From Niveibacterium sp. 24ML (GTDB lineage Bacteria > Pseudomonadota > Gammaproteobacteria > Burkholderiales > Rhodocyclaceae), in NCBI RefSeq assembly GCF_026586805.1, contig NZ_JAPFHA010000005.1, positions 186,001 through 250,000 of the forward strand: a DNA stretch of 64,000 bases, given 5' to 3'. The notes beneath the pieces were generated by a model. The model was not told the DNA's origin and did no database searches. It was given only the letters and a program-made list of their open reading frames with translations. The position numbers and the translations under genes are program-made. Below, piece after piece: positions 19,569 to 28,958 of the stretch; within the stretch, counting starts at the first letter, position 1; every line of letters starts with the position of its first letter.

Positions 19569-22385
19569 TCAATCGAGCAGGCGGCGCAGGTACTTGCCGG
19601 TATGGCTGATCGGATGCGCGGCAACCACTTCCGGCGCGCCGGCAACGAGGATCTGGCCGCCGCCGCCACCGCCTTCGGGGCCCAGATCGATCAGCCAGTC
19701 GGCGGTCTTGATCACGTCGAGGTTGTGTTCGATCACGACGATGGTGTTGCCGTGATCGCGCAGGCGCGCGAGCACCTTGAGCAGCATCTCGATGTCGTGA
19801 AAGTGCAGGCCGGTGGTCGGTTCGTCCAGGATGTACAGCGTGCGGCCGGTGTCGCGCTTCGAGAGTTCGAGCGCCAGTTTTACGCGCTGTGCTTCGCCGC
19901 CTGAAAGGGTGGTGGCACTCTGGCCGAGGCGGATGTAGCCCAGGCCCACATCCAGCAGGGTTTCGAGCTTGCGCGCGACGGTCGGCACCGCGTCGAAGAA
20001 GGCGTGCGCTTCCTCCACCGTCATGTTCAGCACTTCGGCAATGCTCTTGCCGCGATAGCGCACTTCAAGGGTTTCGCGGTTGTAGCGCTGGCCGTGGCAG
20101 ACGTCGCAGGGCACGAACACATCGGGGAGGAAGTGCATTTCCACCTTGATCATGCCGTCGCCCTGGCAGGCCTCGCAGCGCCCCCCCTTCACGTTGAAGG
20201 AGAAGCGCCCCGGGCCGTAGCCGCGTTCGCGCGCCATCGGCACGCCGGCGTACAGCTCGCGGATCGGCGTCAGCAGGCCGGTGTAGGTGGCCGGGTTGGA
20301 GCGCGGTGTGCGGCCGATCGGCGCCTGGTCGACGCTGATCACCTTGTCGAAGAAGTCGAGGCCTTCGATCTCGGCGTAGGGCGCGGGTTCGGCGACCGAG
20401 CCGTACAGGTGCTTGGCGGCGATGGCGTAGAGCGTGTCGTTGATCAGCGTGCTCTTGCCTGAACCGGATACGCCGGTGATGCAGGTGAACAGCCCGACTG
20501 GCAGTTCCAGCGTGACATGCTTGAGGTTGTTGCCGTGTGCGCCGCGCAGGCACAGCAGGCGCTGCGGATCGGGCGACTTGCGCTCGCCGGGCAGGGCGAT
20601 CTTGCGGCGGCGGGAAAGGAAGGCGCCGGTGATCGAGTCCGGGTGGGTTTCGACCTCGGTTGGCAGGCCATGGGCGATGACCTGGCCGCCGTGTTCGCCG
20701 GCGCCGGGGCCCATGTCCACCACGAAGTCGGCGGCGCGGATTGCGTCTTCGTCGTGTTCGACGACGATCACCGTGTTGCCCAGATCGCGCAGCCGCGCCA
20801 GGGTGCCAAGCAGGCGGTCGTTGTCGCGCTGGTGCAGGCCGATCGAAGGTTCATCGAGCACGTACATCACGCCGGTGAGGCCCGATCCGATCTGGCTCGC
20901 AAGCCGGATGCGCTGCGACTCGCCGCCGGAGAGGGTGTCTGCGCTGCGCTCGAGCATCAGGTAGTCGAGCCCGACATCGATCAGGAACTGCAGGCGTGCC
21001 GAAATCTCGTGCACGATCTTGTCGGCGATCTGCGCGCGCTGGCCTTCGAGCTTGAGGGTGTCGAAGAACTGCTTGCACTCGGCCAGCGCCAGGCGCCCGA
21101 CCTGGGGCAGGGTGCGATCGCCGATGAAGACATGGCGCGCTTCCTGCCGCAGCCGGGTGCCTTCGCAGTGCGGGCAGGCCTGGTGGCTGCGGTACTTGGC
21201 CAGCTCTTCGCGCACCGCAATCGAATCGGTCTCGCGGTAGCGGCGTTCGAGGTTGGGCACGATGCCCTCGAAGCTGTGTTCCTTGGTGACGTTGCGGCCG
21301 CTCTCCGACATGTACTTGAAACCGATCTTCTCTTTGCCCGAACCGTAGAGGACGATCTGCTGTGTCTCGGGCGCAAGCGCCTCGAAGGTGGTGTCGATGT
21401 CGAAGCCGTAGTGCGTGGCCAGGCTTTGCAGCATCTGGAAGTAGAACTGGTTGCGGCGATCCCAGCCGCGGATGGCGCCGCTTGCCAGCGACAGGTGCGG
21501 GAAGGCGACAACACGGTGCGGGTCGAAGAACTCCACCGTGCCCAGTCCGTCGCACTTGGGGCAGGCGCCGACCGGGTTGTTGAACGAGAACAGGCGCGGC
21601 TCCAGTTCGGCGATGGCGTAGCTGCACACCGGGCAGGCGAAGCGGGCAGAGAACAGGTGCGCCTTGCCCGTATCCATCTCGACCGCGAGGGCGCGCCCCT
21701 CGGCATGGGCGAGCGCGGTTTCGAAGCTCTCGGCGAGGCGCTGGCGCGCGTCGGCGCGCACCTTGAGTCGATCGACCACGATGTCGATCGAATGCTTGCC
21801 ATTCTTTTCAAGTTTGGGCAGGGCGTCGATCTCGTGCAGCGTGCCATCGATGCGAAGGCGCACGAAGCCTTGCGCGCGCAGCTCCGCGAACATCTCCTCG
21901 AAGCTGCCCTTGCGTTCGGTCACTACCGGTGCGAGCACCATCACCTTGGTGTCTTCGGGCAGGCCGAGCACGCTGTCCACCATCTGCGAAACGCTCTGCG
22001 CAGCCAGCGGCAAGTGGTGATCGGGGCAGTGCGGGATGCCGGCGCGCGCGTAGAGCAGGCGCAGGTAGTCGTGGATCTCGGTGACGGTGCCGACCGTGGA
22101 ACGCGGGTTGTGGCTGGTGGCCTTCTGCTCGATCGAGATCGCCGGCGAGAGCCCTTCGATCAGGTCGACGTCCGGTTTCTCCATCAACTGCAGGAACTGC
22201 CGCGCGTAGGCCGAGAGCGATTCGACGTAGCGGCGCTGGCCCTCGGCGTAGAGCGTGTCGAAGGCCAGCGAACTCTTGCCCGAGCCTGACAAGCCGGTGA
22301 TCACCGTGAGCTTGTTGCGCGGAATGTCGAGCGAGATGTTCTTCAGATTGTGCGTGCGCGCACCGCGAATGCGGATGTCGTCCAT
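19569..22385 (-). CDS. uvrA: Excinuclease ABC subunit A
   Basis: UvrA recognises DNA damage and loads UvrB in nucleotide excision repair. The 938-aa protein has two ABC ATPase modules: Walker [10 protein letters not shown] (about 31-39) and GVSGSGKST, and signatures [12 protein letters not shown] and [12 protein letters not shown]. It has two zinc fingers (CPVC...CPKCDG and CEAC...CDVCHG). The start at 22385 ([16 protein letters not shown]) matches the family; longer in-frame extensions run into the intergenic repeat. No LexA box (CTGT-N8-ACAG) is visible upstream. It is divergent from an MFS gene followed by ssb, a common order in Proteobacteria. Confidence 0.98.
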   Translation of the reverse strand: MDDIRIRGARTHNLKNISLDIPRNKLTVITGLSGSGKSSLAFDTLYAEGQRRYVESLSAYARQFLQLMEKPDVDLIEGLSPAISIEQKATSHNPRSTVGTVTEIHDYLRLLYARAGIPHCPDHHLPLAAQSVSQMVDSVLGLPEDTKVMVLAPVVTERKGSFEEMFAELRAQGFVRLRIDGTLHEIDALPKLEKNGKHSIDIVVDRLKVRADARQRLAESFETALAHAEGRALAVEMDTGKAHLFSARFACPVCSYAIAELEPRLFSFNNPVGACPKCDGLGTVEFFDPHRVVAFPHLSLASGAIRGWDRRNQFYFQMLQSLATHYGFDIDTTFEALAPETQQIVLYGSGKEKIGFKYMSESGRNVTKEHSFEGIVPNLERRYRETDSIAVREELAKYRSHQACPHCEGTRLRQEARHVFIGDRTLPQVGRLALAECKQFFDTLKLEGQRAQIADKIVHEISARLQFLIDVGLDYLMLERSADTLSGGESQRIRLASQIGSGLTGVMYVLDEPSIGLHQRDNDRLLGTLARLRDLGNTVIVVEHDEDAIRAADFVVDMGPGAGEHGGQVIAHGLPTEVETHPDSITGAFLSRRRKIALPGERKSPDPQRLLCLRGAHGNNLKHVTLELPVGLFTCITGVSGSGKSTLINDTLYAIAAKHLYGSVAEPAPYAEIEGLDFFDKVISVDQAPIGRTPRSNPATYTGLLTPIRELYAGVPMARERGYGPGRFSFNVKGGRCEACQGDGMIKVEMHFLPDVFVPCDVCHGQRYNRETLEVRYRGKSIAEVLNMTVEEAHAFFDAVPTVARKLETLLDVGLGYIRLGQSATTLSGGEAQRVKLALELSKRDTGRTLYILDEPTTGLHFHDIEMLLKVLARLRDHGNTIVVIEHNLDVIKTADWLIDLGPEGGGGGGQILVAGAPEVVAAHPISHTGKYLRRLLD

Positions 22386-22400
22386 CGGTGAATACCTTCC

Positions 22401-22533
22401 ACCGCAGAGGCGCTGAGACGCAAAGGGCCGCAGAGCGGGCAAGGACGTCGCGGGGAAACCGACACGATCGGGCCCGGTCCGCATCTGCACCTGCCATTCT
22501 CTGAGGCCCTCTGCGTCTTGGCGCCTCTGCGGT
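22401..22533. repeat. Inverted repeat between uvrA and the MFS gene
   Basis: The left arm (22401-22435), starting ACCGCAGAGGCGC, and the right arm (22499-22533), ending GGCGCCTCTGCGGT, are reverse complements at about 31 of 35 positions, with a 63-bp spacer. The CGCAGAGGCGCAGAGACGCAAAG type is a widely dispersed intergenic element in bacteria. Lying in the divergent promoter region, it may affect expression of both genes or be a neutral insertion. No promoter is evident elsewhere in 22386-22623. Confidence 0.85.
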
Positions 22534-22623
22534 AATAATCCGGGGCCAGCAGAACCGCGCCGACTGGCACGGAAGGGCAACCTGCTAATATACGCAACTC
22601 GCTGATTCAAAGCCATTTTCCTG

Positions 22624-23991
22624 ATGTCATCCCCGTTCACCGATCGCATGAGTGCGCAAGAGCGCCGCGCCGGCACCACGCTGGCCGCGATCTTTGCGCT
22701 GCGCATGCTCGGGCTGTTTTTGATCCTCCCGGTGTTCTCGGTTTTCGCGCAGACCTTGCCGGGCGGCAGCGACCTGATGTGGGCGGGGATTGCCTTGGGC
22801 GCCTTCGGCATGGTGCAGGCCGTGTTTCAGGTGCCCTTCGGCATGGCCTCAGACCGCTTCGGGCGCAAGCCGGTGATCGTGGCGGGCCTCTTGATGTTTG
22901 CCGCCGGCTGCGCGCTGGCCGCCTGGGCGCCCAACATCGGCTGGATGATTGTTGCGCGGGCCCTGCAAGGTGCCGGCGCCATTTCGGCCGCAGTGTCGGC
23001 GCTGGCGGCAGACCTTACCCGCGAACAGCACCGCACCAAGGTGATGGCGATGATCGGCTCGACCATCGGGCTGGTGTTCGCGCTGTCGCTGGTTGCCTCG
23101 CCGGCGCTCTACCAATGGATCGGCATGGACGGCATGTTCCTGCTGACCGGTGCCTTGTCGCTGTTGGCAATTCCGCTCCTGCTGCGCGCGGTGCCGACGC
23201 CGGTACGTATGGATTCCGCGATGCCGCGTGTGCCGTTGGCCAGCGTCGTCGCGGAACCTCAGCTGGCGCCCTTGCACTTTGGCGTGTTCGCGATCCACAT
23301 GATCCAGATGGGCATGTTCCTGGTTGTGCCGCGCATCCTGGTTGGCGCCGATCACATGCCGATCGGCGAGCACTGGAAGATCTACCTGCCGGTGGTGCTG
23401 GCAAGCTTTCTCATCATGGTGCCGGCGATCATCTACGCGGAGCGCCAGCGGCAGATGCGTCATGTGTTGCTGGCCGCGATTGGCCTGATCCTGCTCACGC
23501 AAGTCGGATTCCTGCTCGCGGGCGACGCGTTCTGGCCGATCGTTGGCCTGTTGTTCGTGTTTTTCGTCGGTTTCAACATTGTTGAAGCCTCGCTGCCGTC
23601 GCTGGTGTCGCGCATTGCGCCGCCGCAGGCCAAGGGCGCGGCGCTGGGGGTGTACAACACCTCGCAGTCGATCGGCGCGGCCTTGGGGGGCGCGGCCGGC
23701 GGAGCCATCGCGTCGCACTTCGGCGCGTCGGCGGTGTTTGCCTCGACCACGCTGCTGGCGATTGTCTGGTGGCTCTGGGCGCGCCGCATGAAGAACCCGC
23801 CGCTGCTGACCGAGCGTGAACTGGCGATTGACCCGCACATCGAAATTGCAAGCATCCGGCGCGATTTGCTCGCGCTGCCGGGTGTGCGCGAAGCCATCGT
23901 CGTTCCCGAGCGTCGAATGGCATACTTGAAAATTAATCCCGAGCGCTGGGACGAAGCATCCCTGCATCGACTTATTGGAGGAAAAGCCTGA
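22624..23991 (+). CDS. MFS transporter with a C-terminal soluble extension
   Basis: The 455-aa inner-membrane protein has twelve hydrophobic segments and the MFS loop motif ASDRFGRKP (about 79-87). Beyond the last helix it has a tail of about 60 residues (from about 395) with a sequence like [20 protein letters not shown], resembling a small ferredoxin-like (HMA-type) fold without metal Cys residues. Its stop overlaps the ssb start by one base (TGATG), so it is cotranscribed with ssb. The substrate is unknown; drug or metabolite efflux is the general expectation. Confidence 0.9.
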   Translation: MSSPFTDRMSAQERRAGTTLAAIFALRMLGLFLILPVFSVFAQTLPGGSDLMWAGIALGAFGMVQAVFQVPFGMASDRFGRKPVIVAGLLMFAAGCALAAWAPNIGWMIVARALQGAGAISAAVSALAADLTREQHRTKVMAMIGSTIGLVFALSLVASPALYQWIGMDGMFLLTGALSLLAIPLLLRAVPTPVRMDSAMPRVPLASVVAEPQLAPLHFGVFAIHMIQMGMFLVVPRILVGADHMPIGEHWKIYLPVVLASFLIMVPAIIYAERQRQMRHVLLAAIGLILLTQVGFLLAGDAFWPIVGLLFVFFVGFNIVEASLPSLVSRIAPPQAKGAALGVYNTSQSIGAALGGAAGGAIASHFGASAVFASTTLLAIVWWLWARRMKNPPLLTERELAIDPHIEIASIRRDLLALPGVREAIVVPERRMAYLKINPERWDEASLHRLIGGKA

Positions 23992-24509
23992 TGGCTTCTG
24001 TGAACAAGGTGATCCTCGTCGGCAACCTGGGTGCCGACCCGGAAACCCGCTATGCCCCGAGCGGCGACGCGATCTGCAACATCCGCATCGCGACCACCGA
24101 CACCTGGCGCGACAAGGCCACGGGCGAGAAGAAAGAGGCGACCGAATGGCACCGCGTGGTGTTCTTCGGCAAGGTGGCCGAAATCGCCGGCCAGTACCTG
24201 AAGAAGGGCTCGTCGGTCTACATCGAAGGCCGCTTGCAGACGCGAAAGTGGCAGGACAAGGAAGGCCGCGACCAGTACACGACCGAGATTCGCGCCGACC
24301 AGATGCAGATGCTCGGCGGCCGCCCCGGTGGTGAGGGCGGTGGCTCGCGCGGCGGTTACAACAGCGGTGGCGACGACTACAACCAGGCCCCGCGTGGTGG
24401 CAATCATGGCGGCGGCAACGCCCGCCCGGCTTCGCGCCCGGCCCCGGCGCCGGCCCCCAGCCAGGGTGGCAACAACTTTGGCGACTTCGACGACGACATC
24501 CCCTTCTAA
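23991..24509 (+). CDS. ssb: Single-stranded DNA-binding protein
   Basis: SSB coats single-stranded DNA in replication, repair and recombination. The 172-aa protein has the OB fold at about 1-110 ([38 protein letters not shown]), a Gly/Pro/Asn-rich disordered linker, and the partner-binding tip DFDDDIPF at the C-terminus. GGAGG precedes the ATG, which overlaps the stop of the MFS gene. The uvrA-MFS-ssb order is typical of many Proteobacteria. Confidence 0.98.
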   Translation: MASVNKVILVGNLGADPETRYAPSGDAICNIRIATTDTWRDKATGEKKEATEWHRVVFFGKVAEIAGQYLKKGSSVYIEGRLQTRKWQDKEGRDQYTTEIRADQMQMLGGRPGGEGGGSRGGYNSGGDDYNQAPRGGNHGGGNARPASRPAPAPAPSQGGNNFGDFDDDIPF

Positions 24510-24530
24510 GGAGATCGTCTCGTTCTTGTT

Positions 24531-24558
24531 GAAAACGGAACCTGCGGGTTCCGTTTTC
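24531..24558 (+). terminator. Terminator of ssb
   Basis: GAAAACGGAACC and GGTTCCGTTTTC form a 12-bp perfect stem with a TGCG loop, 21 bp after the ssb stop, followed by ATTT. Confidence 0.85.
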
Positions 24559-24576
24559 ATTTGTGGCGGCACAAAA

Positions 24577-24607
24577 ACAAACGCCCCGCATTGGGCGGGG
24601 CGTTTGT
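24577..24607 (-). terminator. Terminator of the HU gene
   Basis: ACAAACGCCCCGC and GCGGGGCGTTTGT form a 13-bp perfect stem, 40 bp past the HU stop on the minus strand. A T-run follows in that direction (A-run at 24573-24577 on the plus strand). Confidence 0.85.
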
Positions 24608-24647
24608 CTGGTCGGGCGGGGTGCGCCGCGCGACGCGGCGGCAACAA

Positions 24648-24923
24648 TTACTTGTTGACCGCAGCCTTCAGCTTGGCGCCGGCGCTGAACGTCGGGGCCT
24701 TCGATGCTGCGATCTGGATCGCTTCGCCGGTCTTCGGGTTACGGCCGGTGCGGGCAGCGCGCTTGCTGACCGAGAAGGCGCCGAAGCCAACCAGCGAGAT
24801 TTCGTCGCCAGCAGCCAGAGTTTCAGTCACAACATCCAGCAGGCCGTCGAGAGCCTTGGCGGAGTCGGTCTTGGTGAAGCCGGTCTTGGCGGCCAGCGCG
24901 TCGATGAGTTCGGATTTGTTCAT
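24648..24923 (-). CDS. hupB: HU-type DNA-binding protein
   Basis: HU is a small nucleoid protein that bends DNA. The 91-aa protein has the family layout MNKSELIDALAAKTGFTK, the GFGAFSVSKRAARTGRNPKT segment with the RNP tip that intercalates DNA (about 60-64), and a C-terminal Lys-rich helix. An HU-beta assignment is likely but IHF-like paralogues exist. It stands alone, facing ssb, with terminators between them. The 127 bp upstream should hold its promoter. Confidence 0.93.
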   Translation of the reverse strand: MNKSELIDALAAKTGFTKTDSAKALDGLLDVVTETLAAGDEISLVGFGAFSVSKRAARTGRNPKTGEAIQIAASKAPTFSAGAKLKAAVNK

Positions 24924-25050
24924 GATTCGGGTTCTTTTCCGGGTTATGTGAAAAGCGTGTGGCCACGCTGGACAGGGATGTTATCCCATGAAGGCTGAAA
25001 ATGTTGCTGCTTTGCCCGAAAACGTTGGGCTTGAGGCCAAAAAAATGATT

Positions 25051-25278
25051 TCAGTCAGATGACGGCCCCGTCATGCCCCGCCAACGGCTCACGCCGGGCA
25101 GGCTGCGTCGCAGATCTACGCCGAAAACCCGGCGCACGCTACACCAGCGGAAATCGCCGCCGTACTTGGCCCATTGGGCCATCAGCACTTCGCCGTGGTC
25201 CATTTCGACTTCGTACCAGCCATCCCGGATCGGGTGAGTGCTGGCGGGGAACCAGTCGGTGAGCTGGGGTGCTTGCAT
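25051..25278 (-). CDS. Small conserved-looking protein, 75 aa
   Basis: I do not recognise this as a named family. The ATG at 25278 has GGAGG 6-7 bases upstream, supporting translation. The product is soluble and rich in Trp (DWFPAS, DGWYEVEMDHGEVLMAQW, GGDFRWCSVRRVFGV). The middle part looks like a small beta-rich domain. It starts 38 bp after the stop of the response-regulator gene on the same strand and may be its downstream partner. Confidence 0.6.
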   Translation of the reverse strand: MQAPQLTDWFPASTHPIRDGWYEVEMDHGEVLMAQWAKYGGDFRWCSVRRVFGVDLRRSLPGVSRWRGMTGPSSD

Positions 25279-25316
25279 GCAGGCCTCCGCGGCACAGACG
25301 CTATGACAGTGCCATC

Positions 25317-26957
25317 CTACACCCCTGTTGCGGAGTTTTCCCCCGCCTTGCGGGTGGTCGGCTTGTGGCGCTCGCCGCCGTTGCGCACGGCGATGCGGTC
25401 GTAGCGGATGTGGGCCTGGATCACTTCGCGCTCGCGCGGTGCGGCGCTGAAGGCGTCGATCAGCAGTTCGCGGCAGTGTGCGGCGTGCTCGGTATTCCAG
25501 TTTGCATCCAGTGCCGCCAGGGCATCGGCGAGCGCATTCAGGAGTTGCCGCACTTCTTCTGCGCTGGCGGTGTCTGTGTCCTCGTCGATGGCTGGCGGCG
25601 GCGCTGTGGCCGGCGCTTCGGCGAGCGCCGGTTCGGCGGCCAGCGTGGGCGCGTCGCGCGCCAGATCTTCCGGCCGGATGCGGCCAAGCCGGCGCCGCAG
25701 GCTGGCATCGAGCCGATGAACGGCGTCGCCCAGTTTCTCTGCGACTTTCAGTGCGTCGTCGCTGCGGCCGGTTTCGATGCAGACCTCGGCCAGATCCACC
25801 GCGATGGCGGGTGCTACTGCGGGTGCGCTGGTGTGACTGTTGAGGGCGCGGTCGATCGCCTCGTTGGCGGCGACATGATCGCCGCTTGCCTGCTTGAGGC
25901 GGGCCTCTGCCACGTCGGTCGCAATCAAGCCGTCCGGATCGTCCGCGAAGCTGTTGCGCATGGTCTTGAGGCGTTCGTCGGCCTCTTTGCGGGAGCCTTC
26001 GCCGACCAGATTCTTCATCAGCGTCAGGTGGTCATCGATCTTGGTGCGCCCGCTTTTCTGGGTTCGATCGACGACTTTGCGCATGGCCGTGGCCGCGCGT
26101 GACTGGTCGCCGGTTTCCGAGGCCAGTTTGCCCAGGTGGCGCAGGCGTTCAAGGTTGGCGGGCGAGATGCCGTCGGCGCGTTCGAGGTAGTCCATCGCCG
26201 TATCGAGGTCGCCGCGCTGTTCGTGCGCCTGCGCCAGGAAATCGTAGACCGAGAGGTACTCCGGACATTCGAGGTTCAGTTTCGAGGCTTCTTCTGCCGC
26301 TTCGTCCAGCAGGCCGCGCTTCTTGAGCACCATCGCGTAGCCCATGCGTGCCCAGGGAATCGCCCGCTGTTTTGAGACCGAGCCGTAGATTTCCGCGGCC
26401 TCGTCGATGCGGTCGAGGGTAAGCAGGGCTTCGGCCTTGATCCGCTGCGCATCCAGCGCGTGGTGCGTCTTGCTCTGGATGACCTTGTCGCAGGCCGCCA
26501 CGACGCCCGGGTAGTCGTGCTCGGCAAGGCAGGCGAACACCTCTTTGAGGATCTGCTTCTTGAGCAGGGCGGCCATCACGCGATGGCTCAGATCATTGGC
26601 CGAGAAGGGCTTGATCAGGTAGTCGTCGGGTGCGAACTCGACCGCCGAGATGACCCGCTTGTAGGTGCGCTCGCCGGTGACGATGAGAAACACCGACGAG
26701 AGCGGCAGCAGGCTCTGGTAGCGCAGGTCTTCGAGTAGCTCGACGCCGTCTTTCTGGTTGTCGAGGTGGTGGTCGCACAGCACGACGTCGAAACTGCCGT
26801 TACGACACTGGCGCAGCAGATCGGTGGCATTGGCGGCCATGCTTGCCTGCTGGATGCCGATCAGCGCGAGCTGGGTGCGCAGCCAGGTGCGCACCGCGCT
26901 CTGCTGGTCTGCGATCAGCACGCGGATCTGGGCGAGGTCAAGCTTGGGCATCTGCAC
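25317..26957 (-). CDS. Response regulator with TPR-like repeats
   Basis: The 546-aa protein has an N-terminal receiver domain (about 8-130) with VLIADQQSAVR, the phospho-acceptor in VVLCDHHLD, and the YLIKPF Lys motif. It is followed by about 300 residues of TPR-like helical repeats (e.g. AEIYGSVSKQRAIPWARMGY) and an Ala/Pro-rich low-complexity part near 435-475. There is no DNA-binding or enzymatic output domain, so it should act through protein contacts. GTG at 26957 is used (AAGGA about 9 bases upstream); ATG two codons later is an alternative. No kinase is adjacent. Confidence 0.85.
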   Translation of the reverse strand: MQMPKLDLAQIRVLIADQQSAVRTWLRTQLALIGIQQASMAANATDLLRQCRNGSFDVVLCDHHLDNQKDGVELLEDLRYQSLLPLSSVFLIVTGERTYKRVISAVEFAPDDYLIKPFSANDLSHRVMAALLKKQILKEVFACLAEHDYPGVVAACDKVIQSKTHHALDAQRIKAEALLTLDRIDEAAEIYGSVSKQRAIPWARMGYAMVLKKRGLLDEAAEEASKLNLECPEYLSVYDFLAQAHEQRGDLDTAMDYLERADGISPANLERLRHLGKLASETGDQSRAATAMRKVVDRTQKSGRTKIDDHLTLMKNLVGEGSRKEADERLKTMRNSFADDPDGLIATDVAEARLKQASGDHVAANEAIDRALNSHTSAPAVAPAIAVDLAEVCIETGRSDDALKVAEKLGDAVHRLDASLRRRLGRIRPEDLARDAPTLAAEPALAEAPATAPPPAIDEDTDTASAEEVRQLLNALADALAALDANWNTEHAAHCRELLIDAFSAAPREREVIQAHIRYDRIAVRNGGERHKPTTRKAGENSATGV

Positions 26958-27110
26958 GGATGGGGTTCCTTCTGGCGCGCCTGGCTGCCGATGTCATGCC
27001 GGTTTGGGCGTTAACGGCAGCATCGGCAGAATGCTTGAAGCGGGGCGCCTGACAGCTTCACCTGCATCGGCTATGCTCGCATGGCCTCCCCCAAGCCCAA
27101 GCCCCCGACC

Positions 27111-27953
27111 ATGCAGTTGATCCTGATTTCCGGACTGTCCGGCTCTGGCAAAAGTATTGCCCTGGCGGTGCTCGAAGACGCCGGTTACTACTGTGTCGAT
27201 AACCTGCCGGCGCCACTGCTGCCCCAACTGGTGGACACCCTCGGCGCGGCCGGGTACAGCCGTGTCGGCGTTGCGGTGGACGTGCGCGGCGGCGAGAGCC
27301 TGCAGGCCTTGCCCGAAACCGTTGAAGCCCTGCGCGACAAGGTCGCCGACGTGCGCTTCGTCTTCCTTGAAGCCCGCAACACCACCCTGATCGCGCGTTT
27401 TTCCGAGACCCGCCGCCGGCATCCGCTGGCCAGCGACGGGGTCACCCTGCTCGAAGCCATCGAGCGCGAACGCGATGCGCTCGAAGCGGTGGGGGAGCTG
27501 GGCCAGCGCATCGATACCAGCGACCTGCATCCGAACACCCTGCGCACCTGGCTCAAGGATCTGATCCAGATTGCGCCGGCGCACGGGCTGACCTTGCTGG
27601 TCGAGTCCTTCGGCTTCAAGCACGGGATTCCGCTCGACGCCGATCTGGTGTTCGACGTCCGCTGCCTGCCCAACCCCTTCTACGACCCGGCCCTGCGCCC
27701 GCTGACCGGGCGCGATCAGCCGGTGATCGACTTCCTCTGCGCGCACGATGACGTGAGCCGAATGGTGGGCGACATCAGCACCTGGCTCGCGAACTGGTTG
27801 CCGTCCTACATGCGCGACAGCCGTGCTTACCTGACGCTGGCGATCGGCTGCACCGGCGGGCAGCACCGCAGCGTCTATATTGCCGAGACGATTGCCGCGC
27901 GCTTTCGCGACCAGGTGCGGGTGCTGGTGCGGCATCGCGCGCTCAAGTCCTGA
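27111..27953 (+). CDS. rapZ: RNase adapter protein RapZ
   Basis: RapZ binds the small RNA GlmZ, or in other bacteria nucleotides, and adapts it for RNase E; it is also a P-loop ATPase/GTPase. The 280-aa protein begins [15 protein letters not shown] (Walker A about 8-15) and has [31 protein letters not shown] and the C-terminal [15 protein letters not shown] motif involved in RNA or metabolite binding. ATG at 27111 fits the family start; an in-frame ATG at 27081 would add ten residues. Neither has a clear ribosome site. Confidence 0.95.
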   Translation: MQLILISGLSGSGKSIALAVLEDAGYYCVDNLPAPLLPQLVDTLGAAGYSRVGVAVDVRGGESLQALPETVEALRDKVADVRFVFLEARNTTLIARFSETRRRHPLASDGVTLLEAIERERDALEAVGELGQRIDTSDLHPNTLRTWLKDLIQIAPAHGLTLLVESFGFKHGIPLDADLVFDVRCLPNPFYDPALRPLTGRDQPVIDFLCAHDDVSRMVGDISTWLANWLPSYMRDSRAYLTLAIGCTGGQHRSVYIAETIAARFRDQVRVLVRHRALKS

Positions 27954-27961
27954 GCGGCGCG

Positions 27962-28357
27962 GTGGCGGTGCGATTGCGCGGCCGCGAATGGCTGGCGCTG
28001 CTGCGTCCGGGCGATGTGCTGGTGATCGCGCTGGCGGCGGTGTTGGTCGCGGTGCTGGCGCAGTACTTCTGGCGCGGTGGCGTGGCCGATCGCGCCGAGA
28101 TCCGCGCGGCCGGGAAGCTCTTCGCCAGGGTGTCGCTCGATGTGGCGCAGGTGATCGAGGTACCCGGCCCGATCGGCACCACCCGGATCGAGATCGCGCC
28201 GGGCAAGGCCCGAGTCGCCCACGATCCGGGGCCCAAGCAGTACTGCGTCCGCCAGGGCTGGTTGAGCACCGCCGGCGCGGTGGCGATCTGCGCGCCGAAT
28301 CAGGTCACGCTCTCACTGCACGCGCGAAAGCCGGCTTATGACTCGCTCGGTTATTGA
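27962..28357 (+). CDS. NusG domain II-like membrane protein
   Basis: The 131-aa protein has one N-terminal membrane helix (about 17-37). Its extracytoplasmic domain resembles NusG domain II: beta-rich, with the C-terminal motif KQYCVRQGWLSTAGAVAICAPNQV (shown in part, CVRQGW and ICAPN). Proteins of this type are found next to Gx-type transporters and FMN-dependent envelope electron-transfer genes. It starts with GTG 8 bp after rapZ and its end overlaps the next gene by 20 bp, so it is translationally coupled to it. Exact role unknown. Confidence 0.8.
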   Translation: MAVRLRGREWLALLRPGDVLVIALAAVLVAVLAQYFWRGGVADRAEIRAAGKLFARVSLDVAQVIEVPGPIGTTRIEIAPGKARVAHDPGPKQYCVRQGWLSTAGAVAICAPNQVTLSLHARKPAYDSLGY

Positions 28358-28895
28358 GTTCAGGCCCGATGCGTCCGACTTGCGCGTGGCGCGCTTTGCC
28401 GCCGCCGCGATCATGCTCTCGCTCGCCGAGGCCGCGATTCCATTGCCCCTGCCCGGCATCAAACCGGGCCTTGGCAACATCATCGTGCTGATCGTGCTGT
28501 GGCGCTGGGGCTGGCGCGAGGCGGCCTGGGTGGCGCTCTTGCGGGTGTTCGTCGCGAGCCTGCTGCTGGGTCAGTTCCTCGCGCCCGGCTTCTTCCTCGG
28601 ACTGGGCGGCGCGCTCGCCAGTCTGATTGCGCTGGGTGTGGCGATGCACTTGCCGCGGCGCTGGTTCGGCCCGGTCAGCGCCAGCGTGCTGGCCGCCTTT
28701 GCCCATATCGGCGCGCAACTGCTGGTGGCGCGGGCATGGCTGGTGCCGCACGATGGCGTGTTCGCGCTGGCGCCCGTCTTCGGGCTTGCTGCGCTGGTGT
28801 TCGGCATCGTCAATGGCCTGGTTGCCGCACGCCTGCTGCGGGAAATCGAAACCCTGCCCGCCGCGCCAATCGATGCTGCGCCGCGTCAGGAATGA
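28338..28895 (+). CDS. Gx transporter family membrane protein
   Basis: The 185-aa integral membrane protein has about five hydrophobic segments and the motif PLPGIKPGLGNIIVLIVLW (about 36-54). That motif is typical of the Gx-transporter family, formerly annotated as heptaprenyl diphosphate synthase component I. Its ATG lies inside the end of the NusG-II-like gene. Such pairs occur with FMN/quinone envelope redox systems, but no ApbE or other redox partner is present here. The substrate is unknown. Confidence 0.83.
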   Translation: MTRSVIEFRPDASDLRVARFAAAAIMLSLAEAAIPLPLPGIKPGLGNIIVLIVLWRWGWREAAWVALLRVFVASLLLGQFLAPGFFLGLGGALASLIALGVAMHLPRRWFGPVSASVLAAFAHIGAQLLVARAWLVPHDGVFALAPVFGLAALVFGIVNGLVAARLLREIETLPAAPIDAAPRQE

Positions 28896-28958
28896 TCGCG
28901 GTTGTCACTTGATTCCCGTACACTAGCGGGCCTTTCCTAGCCTGCCGGCGAACTGATC

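Noticed and set aside
20517..22289. Plus-strand open frame opposite uvrA
   Set aside because: Shadow of uvrA without its own start or motifs.
22386..22623. LexA box for uvrA
   Set aside because: No CTGT-N8-ACAG near the start; the gap is dominated by the inverted repeat.
22849..24591. Minus-strand open frame opposite the MFS and ssb genes
   Set aside because: Covers two real genes in antisense; Arg/Ser/Gln-rich and unstructured.
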